Positions 25,142-33,989 of a stretch of 64,000 nt of DNA are shown here, piece by piece (position 1 is the stretch's first letter; each line of letters begins with the position of its first letter). The notes under the pieces were generated by a model, which had not been told where the DNA came from, did not search any database, and saw nothing but the letters and a program-made list of their open reading frames with translations. The DNA lies in the NCBI GenBank assembly GCA_963834685.1, contig CAWICW010000013.1, positions 1-64,000 of the forward strand, given 5' to 3'. The DNA is from Palsa-504 sp963834685. Lineage in GTDB: Bacteria > Actinomycetota > Actinomycetes > Streptosporangiales > Streptosporangiaceae. A program made the position numbers and the translations under genes.

Positions 25142-27370
25142 ATGTCCGAGAACCATGACCCAGTGGTCATCGAAGACCCGACGCCGGAGAGCGGGGGATG
25201 CCCGGTCGCGCCCGGCCTCACCCATCCCACTATGGGTGACGCCAACAGCGAATGGTGGCCGAACAGGCTCAACCTGAAGATCCTGGCTAAGAACCCCGCC
25301 GTGGCCAACCCCATGGGCGAGGAGTTCAACTACGCCGAGGCGTTCAGTACCCTCGACCTCGCGGCCGTGAAGCGGGACATCGCGGAGGTGCTGACCACCT
25401 CGCAGGACTGGTGGCCGGCTGACTTCGGTCACTACGGCCCGCTGATGATCCGGATGGCCTGGCACAGCGCGGGCACCTACCGGATCAGCGACGGCCGCGG
25501 CGGCGCGGGCGCCGGCCAGCAGCGCTTCGCGCCGCTCAACAGCTGGCCGGACAACGTCAGCCTGGACAAGGCTCGCCGGCTGATGTGGCCGGTCAAGAAG
25601 AAGTACGGCCGGAAGCTCTCGTGGGCCGACCTCATCGTCCTCACCGGCAACGTCGCCCTGGAGTCGATGGGCTTCAAGACCTTCGGCTTCGGCGGCGGCC
25701 GAGCAGACGTCTGGGAGCCCGACGAGGACGTCTACTGGGGTCCCGAGACCACCTGGCTCGGCGACGAGCGCTACACCGGCGACCGCGAGCTCGAGGATCC
25801 GCTCGGCGCGGTCCAGATGGGCCTTATCTACGTCAACCCGCAGGGCCCGAACGGCAACCCGGACCCGCTCGCCGCGGCCCGCGACATCCGCGAGACGTTC
25901 CGCCGGATGGCGATGAACGACGAGGAGACGGTCGCCTTGATCGCCGGCGGCCACACCTTCGGCAAGACCCACGGTGCGGGCCCGGAGGACCACGTCGGCC
26001 CCGATCCCGAAGCGGCCCCGCTCGAGCAGCAGGGCCTGGGCTGGAAGAGCACCTACGGCACCGGCAAGGGCGGCGACGCGATCACCAGCGGTCTCGAAGT
26101 CACGTGGACCGACACGCCGACCACCTGGGACAACAGCTTCTTCCGGATCCTCTTCGGTTACGAGTGGGAGCTGACCCGCAGTCCCGCGGGCGCGCACCAG
26201 TGGCAGCCGAAGGACGGCGCGGGCGCGGGTACCGTCCCCGACGCTCACGACCCGTCGAAGCGCCGCGTCCCGACGATGCTGACCACCGACCTTTCGCTCC
26301 GGTTCGACCCGATTTACGAACCGATCTCGCGGCGTTTCATGACGGACCAGGATGCGTTCGCGGACGCCTTTGCCCGCGCGTGGTTCAAGCTGACCCACCG
26401 TGACATGGGCCCGGTCGTGCGTTACCTCGGACCTGAGGTCCCGTCCGAGACGCTGATCTGGCAGGACCCCGTGCCTGCGGTGACGCACGAGCTCATCGAC
26501 GCCGCGGACATCGCCGCCCTCAAGGACCAGATCCTTGCCTCGGGCCTGCCGGTATCCCAGCTCGTGTCGACCGCGTGGGCATCGGCCTCGTCCTTCCGCG
26601 GCAGCGACAAGCGCGGCGGCGCCAACGGTGCGCGTATTCGCCTGGAGCCGCAAAGCGGGTGGGAGGTCAACGCCCCCGACCAGCTGGCCACCGTGCTGCG
26701 CACCCTGGAAGCGATCCAGCAGTCCTTCAACGCCGCCCACGCCGGCGGCAAGCAGGTCTCGCTGGCCGACCTGGTCGTGCTCGCCGGCGGGGCGGCTGTC
26801 GAGCAGGCCGCCAGGAACGCCGGCTTCGACGTCGAGGTCCCCTTCACGCCGGGCCGCGCGGACGCGGCCCAGGAACAGACCGACGTGGAGTCGTTCGTCA
26901 ACCTCGAGCCGAAGGCGGACGGGTTCCGCAACTACCTCGGGAAGGGCGCCCAGCTGCCCGCCGAGTACCTGCTGATCGACAAGGCGAACCTGCTCACCCT
27001 GAGCGCTCCGGAGATGACGGTCCTGGTCGGCGGCCTCCGCGTCCTGGGTGGGAACTATGACGGGTCGAAGCTCGGCGTCTTCACCGCTGCCCCCGGGTCG
27101 CTGACCAACGACTTCTTCGTCAACCTGCTCGACATGGGCACGACGTGGCAGCCGGTGTCCGGGGACGCGAACACGTTTGAGGGGCGCGACGTCGCCACGG
27201 GCGAGGTGAAGTGGACCGGCAGCCGTGCCGACCTCGTCTTCGGGTCGAACTCCGAGCTGCGCGCGCTCGCGGAGGTCTACGCGAGCGATGACGCGAAGGA
27301 GAAGTTCGTGAACGACTTCGCCGCGGCGTGGAACAAGGTGATGAACCTCGACCGGTTCGACTTCGCCTGA
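25142..27370 (+). CDS. katG: catalase-peroxidase KatG
   Basis: A 742-residue bifunctional haem catalase-peroxidase of full family length, with two homologous peroxidase domains. The distal active site is MIRMAWHSAGTYR (Arg, Trp, His). The Met-Tyr-Trp adduct partners are in MGLIYVNPQGPNG and RRMAMNDEETVALIAGGHTFG, the latter also carrying the proximal-side His region. The C-terminal domain (from about residue 440) is the inactive copy. GGAAGGA precedes the ATG. It detoxifies H2O2 in the cytosol and is co-transcribed with and repressed by furA. A strong stem follows the stop. Confidence 0.97.
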   Translation: MSENHDPVVIEDPTPESGGCPVAPGLTHPTMGDANSEWWPNRLNLKILAKNPAVANPMGEEFNYAEAFSTLDLAAVKRDIAEVLTTSQDWWPADFGHYGPLMIRMAWHSAGTYRISDGRGGAGAGQQRFAPLNSWPDNVSLDKARRLMWPVKKKYGRKLSWADLIVLTGNVALESMGFKTFGFGGGRADVWEPDEDVYWGPETTWLGDERYTGDRELEDPLGAVQMGLIYVNPQGPNGNPDPLAAARDIRETFRRMAMNDEETVALIAGGHTFGKTHGAGPEDHVGPDPEAAPLEQQGLGWKSTYGTGKGGDAITSGLEVTWTDTPTTWDNSFFRILFGYEWELTRSPAGAHQWQPKDGAGAGTVPDAHDPSKRRVPTMLTTDLSLRFDPIYEPISRRFMTDQDAFADAFARAWFKLTHRDMGPVVRYLGPEVPSETLIWQDPVPAVTHELIDAADIAALKDQILASGLPVSQLVSTAWASASSFRGSDKRGGANGARIRLEPQSGWEVNAPDQLATVLRTLEAIQQSFNAAHAGGKQVSLADLVVLAGGAAVEQAARNAGFDVEVPFTPGRADAAQEQTDVESFVNLEPKADGFRNYLGKGAQLPAEYLLIDKANLLTLSAPEMTVLVGGLRVLGGNYDGSKLGVFTAAPGSLTNDFFVNLLDMGTTWQPVSGDANTFEGRDVATGEVKWTGSRADLVFGSNSELRALAEVYASDDAKEKFVNDFAAAWNKVMNLDRFDFA

Positions 27371-27377
27371 TCATGAC

Positions 27378-27409
27378 GTCCAGGCCGGCCCGTGCGGGCC
27401 GGCCTGGAC
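27378..27409 (+). terminator. strong hairpin after katG
   Basis: A perfect 15-bp inverted repeat GTCCAGGCCGGCCCG / CGGGCCGGCCTGGAC with a 2-nt centre begins 7 nt after the katG stop codon. There is no U tract, as is common for actinobacterial terminators. Confidence 0.75.
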
Positions 27410-27878
27410 CTCGTCGCTCCGCGGGATCCCGGCATCATGCGCCGCCGGACGCCGCCGCAGGCCGCCCAGTGGCTGAGGTACAACCCGGGCTGCTGCCCAT
27501 AGCGGACACAGATGACGAACGAGGGCAATAGACCGAAATAGCCAGATGTAACTGTATGCGTACAGTCACATCTGGCTATTTAGTGACTAATGCGTTCCCG
27601 TTCTGTTGCGCTCAGCGACCGGCGGACGGTGAATGGTGCATAGAAAGCGGCTCGCTAACAGGAGCCGCAGCGCGTAACACGTGGACCTGAACGGCCACTC
27701 AACCGCAGGCCCCGCGTTCGCGAAGGCTGGACCGGCCCTTCACCTCACAGGGGCGGCCCGGCCAGTGGACTCCCGCCGGAAGAGCGGAGGCCGGCCGGAT
27801 GGCACAAAGGCTGATGGCGATCCTTCGCGGCTTGATGGCCTTCGGCGTTCGCACCATGATCAGCGGCTGACCCGCGCC
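27410..27878. other. intergenic with a 46-bp AT-rich palindrome
   Basis: The region between katG and the MFS gene. It contains the palindrome at 27536-27581 (separate entry) and possible upstream extension of the MFS frame (open to 27681), which does not look like conserved transporter sequence. Confidence 0.45.
27536..27581. repeat. 46-bp near-perfect palindrome
   Basis: Arms of 21 nt (AAATAGCCAGATGTAACTGTA and its complement) differ at one position and flank TGCG. It is notably AT-rich for this genome. It could be a bidirectional terminator, an operator, or an end of a lost mobile element. A weak T run follows the 3' arm. Confidence 0.7.
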
Positions 27879-29393
27879 GTGATTGCTGCTCCGGCGCCGC
27901 GTGCCACATTCCGCGACGTCTTCGTGGTACGCGAGTTCCGTGCCCTGTGGCTGTCGGTGATCCTGTCCGCGGTGGGCGATCGCCTGGCCCTGGTCGCCCT
28001 GGCGGTGCTGGTCTACGACCGGACCAGGTCGCCGCTGCTGGCGGCCGTGGCTTATGCGGCCGGGTACCTGCCGTGGGTGATCGGCGGGCTGTTCCTGGCC
28101 GGCCTGGCGGACCGTCGTCCGCGCCGTACCGTGATGGTGGCCTGCGATGCGGTCCGCGCCATCCTGGTCGCGGCGATGGCCGTGCCGGGCACGCCGGTGG
28201 CGGCACTGGTGGTGCTGCTGTTCGCTGCCACCATGTTCGCCTCGCCGTTCGAGGCGGCCCGCGCGTCGATCACCCCCGGTATCCTGCCCGGTGAACGCTA
28301 CGCCCTGGGCACGGCGGTGATCCAGACCACGTACCTGACCGCCGAGGTGACCGGCGCGGCCGCCGGGGGAGCCGCGATCACCCTGTTCGGCGTGCGGCCC
28401 TCGCTGCTCATCGATGCGGTCACGTTCGTGGCCTCCGGCCTGCTCATCGGGCTGGGCACCCGGGCCAGGCCCGCCGCGGCAGGCCCGGATGCCGGTCGGG
28501 GCTCGCCGCTGGCCCGGGCGGCCGACGGGCTCCGGCTGGTGTTCGGCGACCGGGCGCTGCGGACCCTCGTGCTGCTCGGCTGGCTGGTGGTCTTCTATAC
28601 GATCCCGCAGGGAATCGCCGCGCCGTATGCGGCCCGGCTCGGGGGCGGGCCGGTGGCCACCGGCCTCGTGCTGGCGTCCACGGCCGCCGCCACGGCGATC
28701 GCCACGCCGCTGTTCAGCCGGTTCGTCAGCCCCCGGCGGCGGAATACGCTGATGGGGCCGCTGGCGGCGGCCGCCGGCGTTACCCTGGTCCTCACCGCGC
28801 TGCGCCCGGATCTGGCCGTCTCGCTGGTGATCTTCTCGGTCGCGGCGGCATCCGGTGCCTACCAGCTCGCGGTCAACACCGCCTTCGTGGTCAGGGTGCC
28901 GGACGAGCGGCGCGCCCAGGCCTTCGGCATCGCGAGCATGGGTGTCGTGGTCGCCCAGGGGGCCGCCTTCGTGGCGGCCGGCGCCGCCGCGGAGGTGGTG
29001 ACCCCGGCATCGGTCATCGCCGCGGGCGGCGGGATCGGCGCGGTGGTGGCCGTCGCCCTGACCCTCAGCTGGCGTCGCGTGACATCGCCGCGACGCCTGC
29101 CCGGCGGCCGTCCCGCCTCTCGCGCGCCAGGCCACCCGCCTTCGGCTGATGTCATGATGAGCAGCCTGGCCGAAGCCGGCGCCGGCCTGCGCGGGCGGTA
29201 CCGCCACCCGGCCGGGACCGGTCAGCGAGTCCAGGCGCGGGCCGGTCAGCGCGCGGGCTCCAGCAGCACCTTGACGGCGCCGGTGCGCCGCGAGTCCTTC
29301 AGGGTCAGGATCGCCTCGTCCCAGCGGTCCAGCGGGAAGCGGTGCGTGATGACCGGGGTCAGGTCCAGACCGCCGGCCACGAAGTCGAAGTAA
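27879..29393 (+). CDS. MFS transporter (MFS_3)
   Basis: About 504 residues with roughly 10-12 transmembrane helices up to about residue 405, beginning at FRDVFVVREFRALWLSVILS. Loop 2-3 reads GLADRRPRRTVMVACD, a clear MFS signature. GTG 27879 is preferred because the frame upstream to GTG 27681 is not transporter-like, but neither has a good ribosome binding site. The last 100 residues are low-complexity and hydrophilic, and the last 148 nt overlap the convergent zinc dehydrogenase gene antisense, so the tail is probably an accretion. The substrate is unknown. Confidence 0.8.
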   Translation: MIAAPAPRATFRDVFVVREFRALWLSVILSAVGDRLALVALAVLVYDRTRSPLLAAVAYAAGYLPWVIGGLFLAGLADRRPRRTVMVACDAVRAILVAAMAVPGTPVAALVVLLFAATMFASPFEAARASITPGILPGERYALGTAVIQTTYLTAEVTGAAAGGAAITLFGVRPSLLIDAVTFVASGLLIGLGTRARPAAAGPDAGRGSPLARAADGLRLVFGDRALRTLVLLGWLVVFYTIPQGIAAPYAARLGGGPVATGLVLASTAAATAIATPLFSRFVSPRRRNTLMGPLAAAAGVTLVLTALRPDLAVSLVIFSVAAASGAYQLAVNTAFVVRVPDERRAQAFGIASMGVVVAQGAAFVAAGAAAEVVTPASVIAAGGGIGAVVAVALTLSWRRVTSPRRLPGGRPASRAPGHPPSADVMMSSLAEAGAGLRGRYRHPAGTGQRVQARAGQRAGSSSTLTAPVRRESFRVRIASSQRSSGKRCVMTGVRSRPPATKSK

Positions 29394-30445
29394 TGCTCCA
29401 TGGAGTGCTTGGCCACGCCGCCGACCTCCTCGATGCCGAAGCCGTTCGAGCCGATGACGTGCAGCTCCTTGAAGTACAGGGGAGTCCACTCGAAGCGCTT
29501 GGGCGGCTCGACGCCGGAGATGACGAGCGTGCCGCCGGTGGCCAGCAGCCGGAGCGAGGTCTCGACGGTCTCGGTCGAGCCGATGGTGTCGTAGACGACG
29601 GCCGGGCCGTCCTGCAGCCAGTCGTGCTTGCTCCACGGCTGCAGCGGCGTCGTGCCGACCCGCAGGGCGACCTGGGCGACGAGCTCGTCGGGCGTGGCGG
29701 GCAGCACGGCGTGCGCGCCGAGACGGGTGGCCAGCGCGGCCCGGGCGCCGGGCCGGGTCGCCGCCCAGACCTCACGGCCGGGATACAGGTGGCGGAGCAA
29801 CGCGACCGCCGCGAACGCCAGGGTGCCCGAGCCGTACACCAGGACGGGCTGGCCGTCCGGCGGAGGGGCGAGCAGGATCGAGCGCAGCGAGACGCTGACC
29901 GGGTCGGCCAGCACGGCTGCCTCGTCGGAAACGCCGTCGGGGATGGCGAACAGCTGGGAGGGGTGGGCGGCAAAGCGCTCCGCGTGCGCGCCGAAGGCCG
30001 CGGCGCAGTTCCCGAGGTGGATCGAGACGGGCAGGTCGCCGGAGCGGAAGTTGCGGCACCAGGGGTAACGGCCGGCCTGGCAGGCCTCGCATGGCGGGTC
30101 GATGCCGCGAGGCCCGCAGGACAGCCACGGGTTGAGCACCACCCGCTCGCCGGTGTCGGCCCGGCGCCCCACCACTTCGTGGCCGAGCACGTGCGGAAAG
30201 GAGACCAGCGCGGTAAGCGGGTTGTCCCGCGAGCCGTTGAGCAGGATCTGCTTCACGTCGGAGCCGCACAGGCCCGAGAAGATCGTCTCGACGCGGACCC
30301 AGTCCTCGGCTGGCAGCGGCAGCTCGTCGACGTCCTCGATGCGGACCGGCGCGAGCCGGGACACGAACGCGTGCCGGTCGACACGCCCGCCGATGGTCGC
30401 GGCCGCCTCGCGGGCCAGGTTGTGCCGGAACATCAGCGCCTTCAC
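29246..30445 (-). CDS. zinc-binding alcohol dehydrogenase family protein
   Basis: About 399 residues of the medium-chain dehydrogenase/reductase superfamily. The catalytic zinc ligands are Cys in SGLCGSD and His-Glu in LGHEVVG. The structural zinc lobe has an unusual spacing (CGPRGIDPPCEACQAGRYPW, then C). The Rossmann loop is VYGSGTLAFAAVALL, slightly off GxGxxG. GTG 30445 gives the usual VKALMFRHN start and has GGAG 7 nt upstream; a GTG 6 nt earlier is too close to the ribosome binding site. It is convergent with the MFS gene, overlapping its 3' end by 148 nt. The substrate is unknown. Confidence 0.85.
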   Translation of the reverse strand: MKALMFRHNLAREAAATIGGRVDRHAFVSRLAPVRIEDVDELPLPAEDWVRVETIFSGLCGSDVKQILLNGSRDNPLTALVSFPHVLGHEVVGRRADTGERVVLNPWLSCGPRGIDPPCEACQAGRYPWCRNFRSGDLPVSIHLGNCAAAFGAHAERFAAHPSQLFAIPDGVSDEAAVLADPVSVSLRSILLAPPPDGQPVLVYGSGTLAFAAVALLRHLYPGREVWAATRPGARAALATRLGAHAVLPATPDELVAQVALRVGTTPLQPWSKHDWLQDGPAVVYDTIGSTETVETSLRLLATGGTLVISGVEPPKRFEWTPLYFKELHVIGSNGFGIEEVGGVAKHSMEHYFDFVAGGLDLTPVITHRFPLDRWDEAILTLKDSRRTGAVKVLLEPAR

Positions 30446-30525
30446 GTCCACTCTCCTTCACAGCGAACCGCCCGCACCGCGCGCCACGCAACGGCTAGCA
30501 GAAATTATCCGGCTGAGCGGCCGTC

Positions 30526-31737
30526 TTATTCGTCGATCGCGGACAGCGAGAAGACCGGGCTGGTAAGGATGTCCAGCGGCTCGAGGCGCATGAGGTCATC
30601 CCGGCTCCGGCGCGCGGCCGGATCCCCCGCCAGCCGGTGCGCGTGGCGGAGCCGGGCCCGTTCCAGCTCGTTGCGGACGCTCCGGGCGTTGGCGAAGCGC
30701 GGCTGCTGCATCCGGATGGTCAGGTACTGGCGGAAGGCCGCCTCGGCTTCGTCGGAGAGGTAGTACGACGACTGGTCCAGCATGGCCCGGCCGATGGCGA
30801 CCAGCTCGCCCATCTGGTAGGGGGCGAAGTCGAGATGATGCGCGATCCGCGAGCTCATGCCGGGATTGCACTCGAAGAATTCGTCCATGCGGTCCTTGTA
30901 GCCCGCGAAGATGACCACGAGCTTGTCGCGGTCATTCTCCATGACCTGGAGCAGGATATCGATGCATTCCTGGCCGTAGTCCTTTGAATCGGAGGCGCGG
31001 TACAGGTAGTACGCCTCGTCGATGAACAGGACGCCGCCCATCGCGCGATCGAGGACGCGCTTGGTCTTCGGCGCGGTATGCCCGATGAACTCCCCAACCA
31101 GGTCATCTCGCATGGCGTGGACGAGATGTCCCTGTTCCAGGTAGCCGAGCCGGTGCAGCAGGTCGGCCATCTTCAGCGCCACCGTGGTCTTCCCGGTTCC
31201 CGGCTCGCCGGTGAAGCACATGTGCAGGTTCGGCCGGGGCGCCTGGAGGCCGAACCGCTGCCGGACCCGGTCCACCAGCAGCAGTGAGGCGATCTCTTCC
31301 ACCTTCTGCTTCACCGGCAAGAGGCCGACCAGGTCTCGGTCGAGGCTGGCGAACACGTCGTCGACGCCGGCCGCCGCCCGCTCGGCGGACAGGGTGACCG
31401 TATCGTCCGGTTGCAGCAACTGGGAGCGAGGGTCCGCGGTGCGGAAACGCCGGCCGCGCACCTGTGGCGAAGGCGACGGCGGGGTGGCGTGCACCTGCGG
31501 CCGAGGCCATGGCGCGGTGGCGCGCACCTGTGGCTGAGGCGGCGGGGGGCCGGCCAGCCTGGTCTGACGCCACCCGTTGCGGCCGGCCAAGCCCATCAGC
31601 ACGGTGCCGACCGCGCAGATCACGACGACGAAGAACCAGACGTGCGGAAGGTAGGACCAGGCTACCGCCAGGCCAACCGTGGCCACCAGCAGCAGCATGC
31701 TGATTTTGAAATTTCGCAGCGAAAACTGGCCCCTCAT
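30526..31737 (-). CDS. CbbX-type AAA+ ATPase with N-terminal membrane anchor
   Basis: 403 residues. Residues about 12-52 form two hydrophobic helices (ISMLLLVATVGLAVAWSYL and WFFVVVICAVGTVLMGL), followed by a Pro-rich linker (62-95) with three PQV-containing repeats. Residues about 125-400 are very like CbbX/CfxQ, the activase of red-type Rubisco: Walker A GEPGTGKT (177-184), pore loop EFIGHTAPKT (about 216-225), Walker B VLFIDEA (236-242), then MENDRDKLVVIFAGYKDRMD and FANARSVRNELERARLRHAH. Canonical CbbX is soluble and about 300 residues. No Rubisco genes are in the window. The client protein is unknown; membrane-linked remodelling is inferred. Confidence 0.85.
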   Translation of the reverse strand: MRGQFSLRNFKISMLLLVATVGLAVAWSYLPHVWFFVVVICAVGTVLMGLAGRNGWRQTRLAGPPPPQPQVRATAPWPRPQVHATPPSPSPQVRGRRFRTADPRSQLLQPDDTVTLSAERAAAGVDDVFASLDRDLVGLLPVKQKVEEIASLLLVDRVRQRFGLQAPRPNLHMCFTGEPGTGKTTVALKMADLLHRLGYLEQGHLVHAMRDDLVGEFIGHTAPKTKRVLDRAMGGVLFIDEAYYLYRASDSKDYGQECIDILLQVMENDRDKLVVIFAGYKDRMDEFFECNPGMSSRIAHHLDFAPYQMGELVAIGRAMLDQSSYYLSDEAEAAFRQYLTIRMQQPRFANARSVRNELERARLRHAHRLAGDPAARRSRDDLMRLEPLDILTSPVFSLSAIDE

Positions 31738-31747
31738 CGTGTGGACG

Positions 31748-31775
31748 AGCGTACCAGCACGTCAGCCACGGTCAA
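31748..31775 (-). promoter_or_regulatory. promoter of the CbbX-type gene
   Basis: On the minus strand TTGACC (31775-31770) and TACGCT (31753-31748) are 16 nt apart. The -10 ends 10 nt before the ATG at 31737, leaving a leader of only a few bases and no ribosome binding site. Confidence 0.5.
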
Positions 31776-31926
31776 GCGAGCCTCCGCCGCCGGCCCGGAT
31801 GAGCGGCCGCGGCCGGCTCGTCACCGGGAAGGCCGGTGACGTTACCGTGCGCCTTGTTGTCTGCTCCCCGGAGATGCTGCTACCTTGGGCTCTCCCGCAA
31901 AGACCACACGGAGGTACACGGTATAC

Positions 31927-32325
31927 ATGCTGCGCCGACTCTCTGTCATCGCCGCCACGGCGGCGATGCTCGCTTTCAGCGCACTGCCGGCTTTTGCGGC
32001 CCCGCACTCGAGCACGCACAAGCTCGCCTTCCCCAGCCACAGCGGAATATCTGCCTGGGGCAATTACAAGAAGACCAGCAAGGGCATTTACGTCAACGTC
32101 TGCGCCAAGGACACCGGGAGCGCGTTCGCGGTGGGGGCGGTCGTCGTGGCAACGAACTCGAGCGGCAGCCGGTCGAGGAACCTGGGCGCGGTGGCCCTGG
32201 GTCACAACCAGACCCAGTGCCGGTTCGGGACGATTCCCTACTCCTCGCACCTGAAGACCTACATCATCTCCTACAACAGCCACGGGTACGTCTCGTACAA
32301 GAGCGGTTACAAGAAGATCTTCTGA
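31927..32325 (+). CDS. small secreted protein
   Basis: 132 residues with a clear Sec signal peptide (MLRRLSVIAATAAMLAFSAL, then PAFA-AP, cleavage after about residue 24). The mature domain of about 108 residues is basic, with two Cys (VNVCAKDTG and QTQCRF) that could form a disulfide, and ends YKSGYKKIF. I do not recognise the family. GGAGG lies 12 nt before the ATG at 31927. It is divergent from the CbbX-type gene across 190 bp. Confidence 0.7.
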   Translation: MLRRLSVIAATAAMLAFSALPAFAAPHSSTHKLAFPSHSGISAWGNYKKTSKGIYVNVCAKDTGSAFAVGAVVVATNSSGSRSRNLGAVALGHNQTQCRFGTIPYSSHLKTYIISYNSHGYVSYKSGYKKIF

Positions 32326-32417
32326 CGCGGTCGGCTGATAACCGTGGTTCGTTCGTGGATCAAGGCGGGAATGCCCGGTGCCGCGCCTGCCGCGGCGCCG
32401 GGCGGCCCGAGCCCGGG

Positions 32418-33815
32418 CTAGTGCGGGATACCGGAGATCAGGTCGGCCGCCCGCGCCAGCAGCGACGTGCGCGACGAGCGGCTCGCTGATTCCAGGCGGT
32501 CTGCCGTGCGGTACAGGGCGTACAGGCCGCGAACCCCCGCCCAGCGGGCGGGTTCCGGTTCCCAGCGCGGCGAGCGGTGGCCCACCCAGGGCAGCGCGGT
32601 GAGCGGGCTGGGCACGCCGCGCACCAGGTCGGCCAGGGTCCGGCCGGCCAGGTTGGCGGCCGCCACCCCCTGGCCGGTATAGCCGCCGGCCCAGCCCAGG
32701 CCGGTGCGCGGGTCCATCATGACCGTCGCGCACCAGTCCCGGGGCACGCCGAGCACGCCGCACCACGCGTGATCGAGGCCAGCCTCGGCCGTCACCGGGA
32801 ACATCCGGCGCAGGATCCGGCCCAGCTGGGCCACGGTCGAGGCCGCGATCGCCCCGTCATGGTCAAGGCCGGAGCCGAAGCGATACGGGATGCCGCGGCC
32901 GCCGAGCGCGATCCGGCCGTCGGCGGTGCGCTGCGCGTAGATGTACGCGTGCGCCTCGTCGCCGAGCGTTTCGCAGCCGTCCCAGCCGATGGTCTTCCAG
33001 GCCGCGTCGCTGAGCGGACCGGTGACGATCATCGAGCTGTTCATCGGCAGCAGCGTCCGGTGCTGGCCGGGCAGGCCCGCGGTGAACCCCTCCGTGCAGC
33101 GCAGGACGTACGGCGCCCGCACGTCCCCCGCCGGGGTGCGGGCGCGGCCGGGCGAGATCGCCGTCACCCGGGTTCCCTCGTACAGCAGGACGCCGGCGCC
33201 GGTCACGACCTCGGCGAGCCCGGCCACCAGGTCGGCGGGCTGCACCCGGGCACAGTCTGGATAAAACAGGGCACCGGTGGCCCCGGTCACCTGCATACGC
33301 TCGGCCAGTTCGTCTTTATTGAGATACCGAACGATCCGTGGTCCGTCGCCCCAGGCCCGTTCGTGCTCCAGGTGCTGGCGCAGCCGGACGTCCTGTGCGG
33401 CGGAAGTGGCAACGGACAGCGTGCCGCCCTTCACCAGGCCGGCGTCGATGCCTTCGGCCACGCAGACCCGGGCCACCTCGTCGACCGTCTCCCGCAGCTG
33501 CCGCTCGAGCTCGCGGACGCCGTTGCGGCCGCGCGGGTGCCCGGAAGTGGACAGGGCATAGCGGGCACGCGAACCGGGCAGGCCCGCGGTGACCCAGCCG
33601 CCGTTCCGGCCGGAGGCGCCGAATCCGGCGAAGGCCTCCTCCAGGACGATGATCCGCAGCCCCGGGTCCGCCCGCTTGAGGTAGTACGCCGTCCACAAGC
33701 CGGTGAAACCGGCCCCCACGATGCACACGTCGGCCTCGGCCCCGCCCGGCAGCGACGGCCGCCGGGGCGGCACGCCGCGGGCCTGCCACCAGTACGACAC
33801 CTCGCCGTTCCGCAT
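32418..33815 (-). CDS. FAD-dependent oxidoreductase (DAO family)
   Basis: 465 residues. The N-terminal FAD-binding motif is DVCIVGAGFTGLWTAYYLKR (GxGxxG), and FGASGRNGGWV is the signature of gamma-glutamylputrescine oxidase/DAO-type flavoenzymes. The C-terminus carries GLGWAGGYTGQGVAAANLAG, the second FAD contact. It oxidises a primary or secondary amine with release of H2O2. ATG 33815 follows GGAGG by 6 nt; an open frame further upstream is not conserved-looking. Neighbours give no pathway. Confidence 0.88.
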   Translation of the reverse strand: MRNGEVSYWWQARGVPPRRPSLPGGAEADVCIVGAGFTGLWTAYYLKRADPGLRIIVLEEAFAGFGASGRNGGWVTAGLPGSRARYALSTSGHPRGRNGVRELERQLRETVDEVARVCVAEGIDAGLVKGGTLSVATSAAQDVRLRQHLEHERAWGDGPRIVRYLNKDELAERMQVTGATGALFYPDCARVQPADLVAGLAEVVTGAGVLLYEGTRVTAISPGRARTPAGDVRAPYVLRCTEGFTAGLPGQHRTLLPMNSSMIVTGPLSDAAWKTIGWDGCETLGDEAHAYIYAQRTADGRIALGGRGIPYRFGSGLDHDGAIAASTVAQLGRILRRMFPVTAEAGLDHAWCGVLGVPRDWCATVMMDPRTGLGWAGGYTGQGVAAANLAGRTLADLVRGVPSPLTALPWVGHRSPRWEPEPARWAGVRGLYALYRTADRLESASRSSRTSLLARAADLISGIPH

Positions 33816-33989
33816 GGCGGGCCTCCGTCCCGTAGAACCTCTCCTCGGTGCACGCGCCACCGGTCGTTCGGAATAAATTATCTGAAAAGCCGCCAAAACT
33901 CGTATCCCGGGCCGGGATGAGTCGCCACCAGGTGCGGCAGCCTCGGCGCAGCCAGGCTTTTCGGATCACCGGCAGGGTAGCGTCAAAGT

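Noticed and set aside
24629..26740. A 703-codon minus-strand open frame
   Set aside because: Antisense to furA and katG, which are unmistakable; composition is typical of a shadow frame.
27699..29636. A 645-codon minus-strand open frame over the MFS gene
   Set aside because: Gln/Arg/Gly-rich antisense shadow without any recognisable domain.
30526..31737. A Calvin cycle locus suggested by CbbX
   Set aside because: No Rubisco, phosphoribulokinase or other cbb gene lies in the window, and the protein has a membrane anchor.
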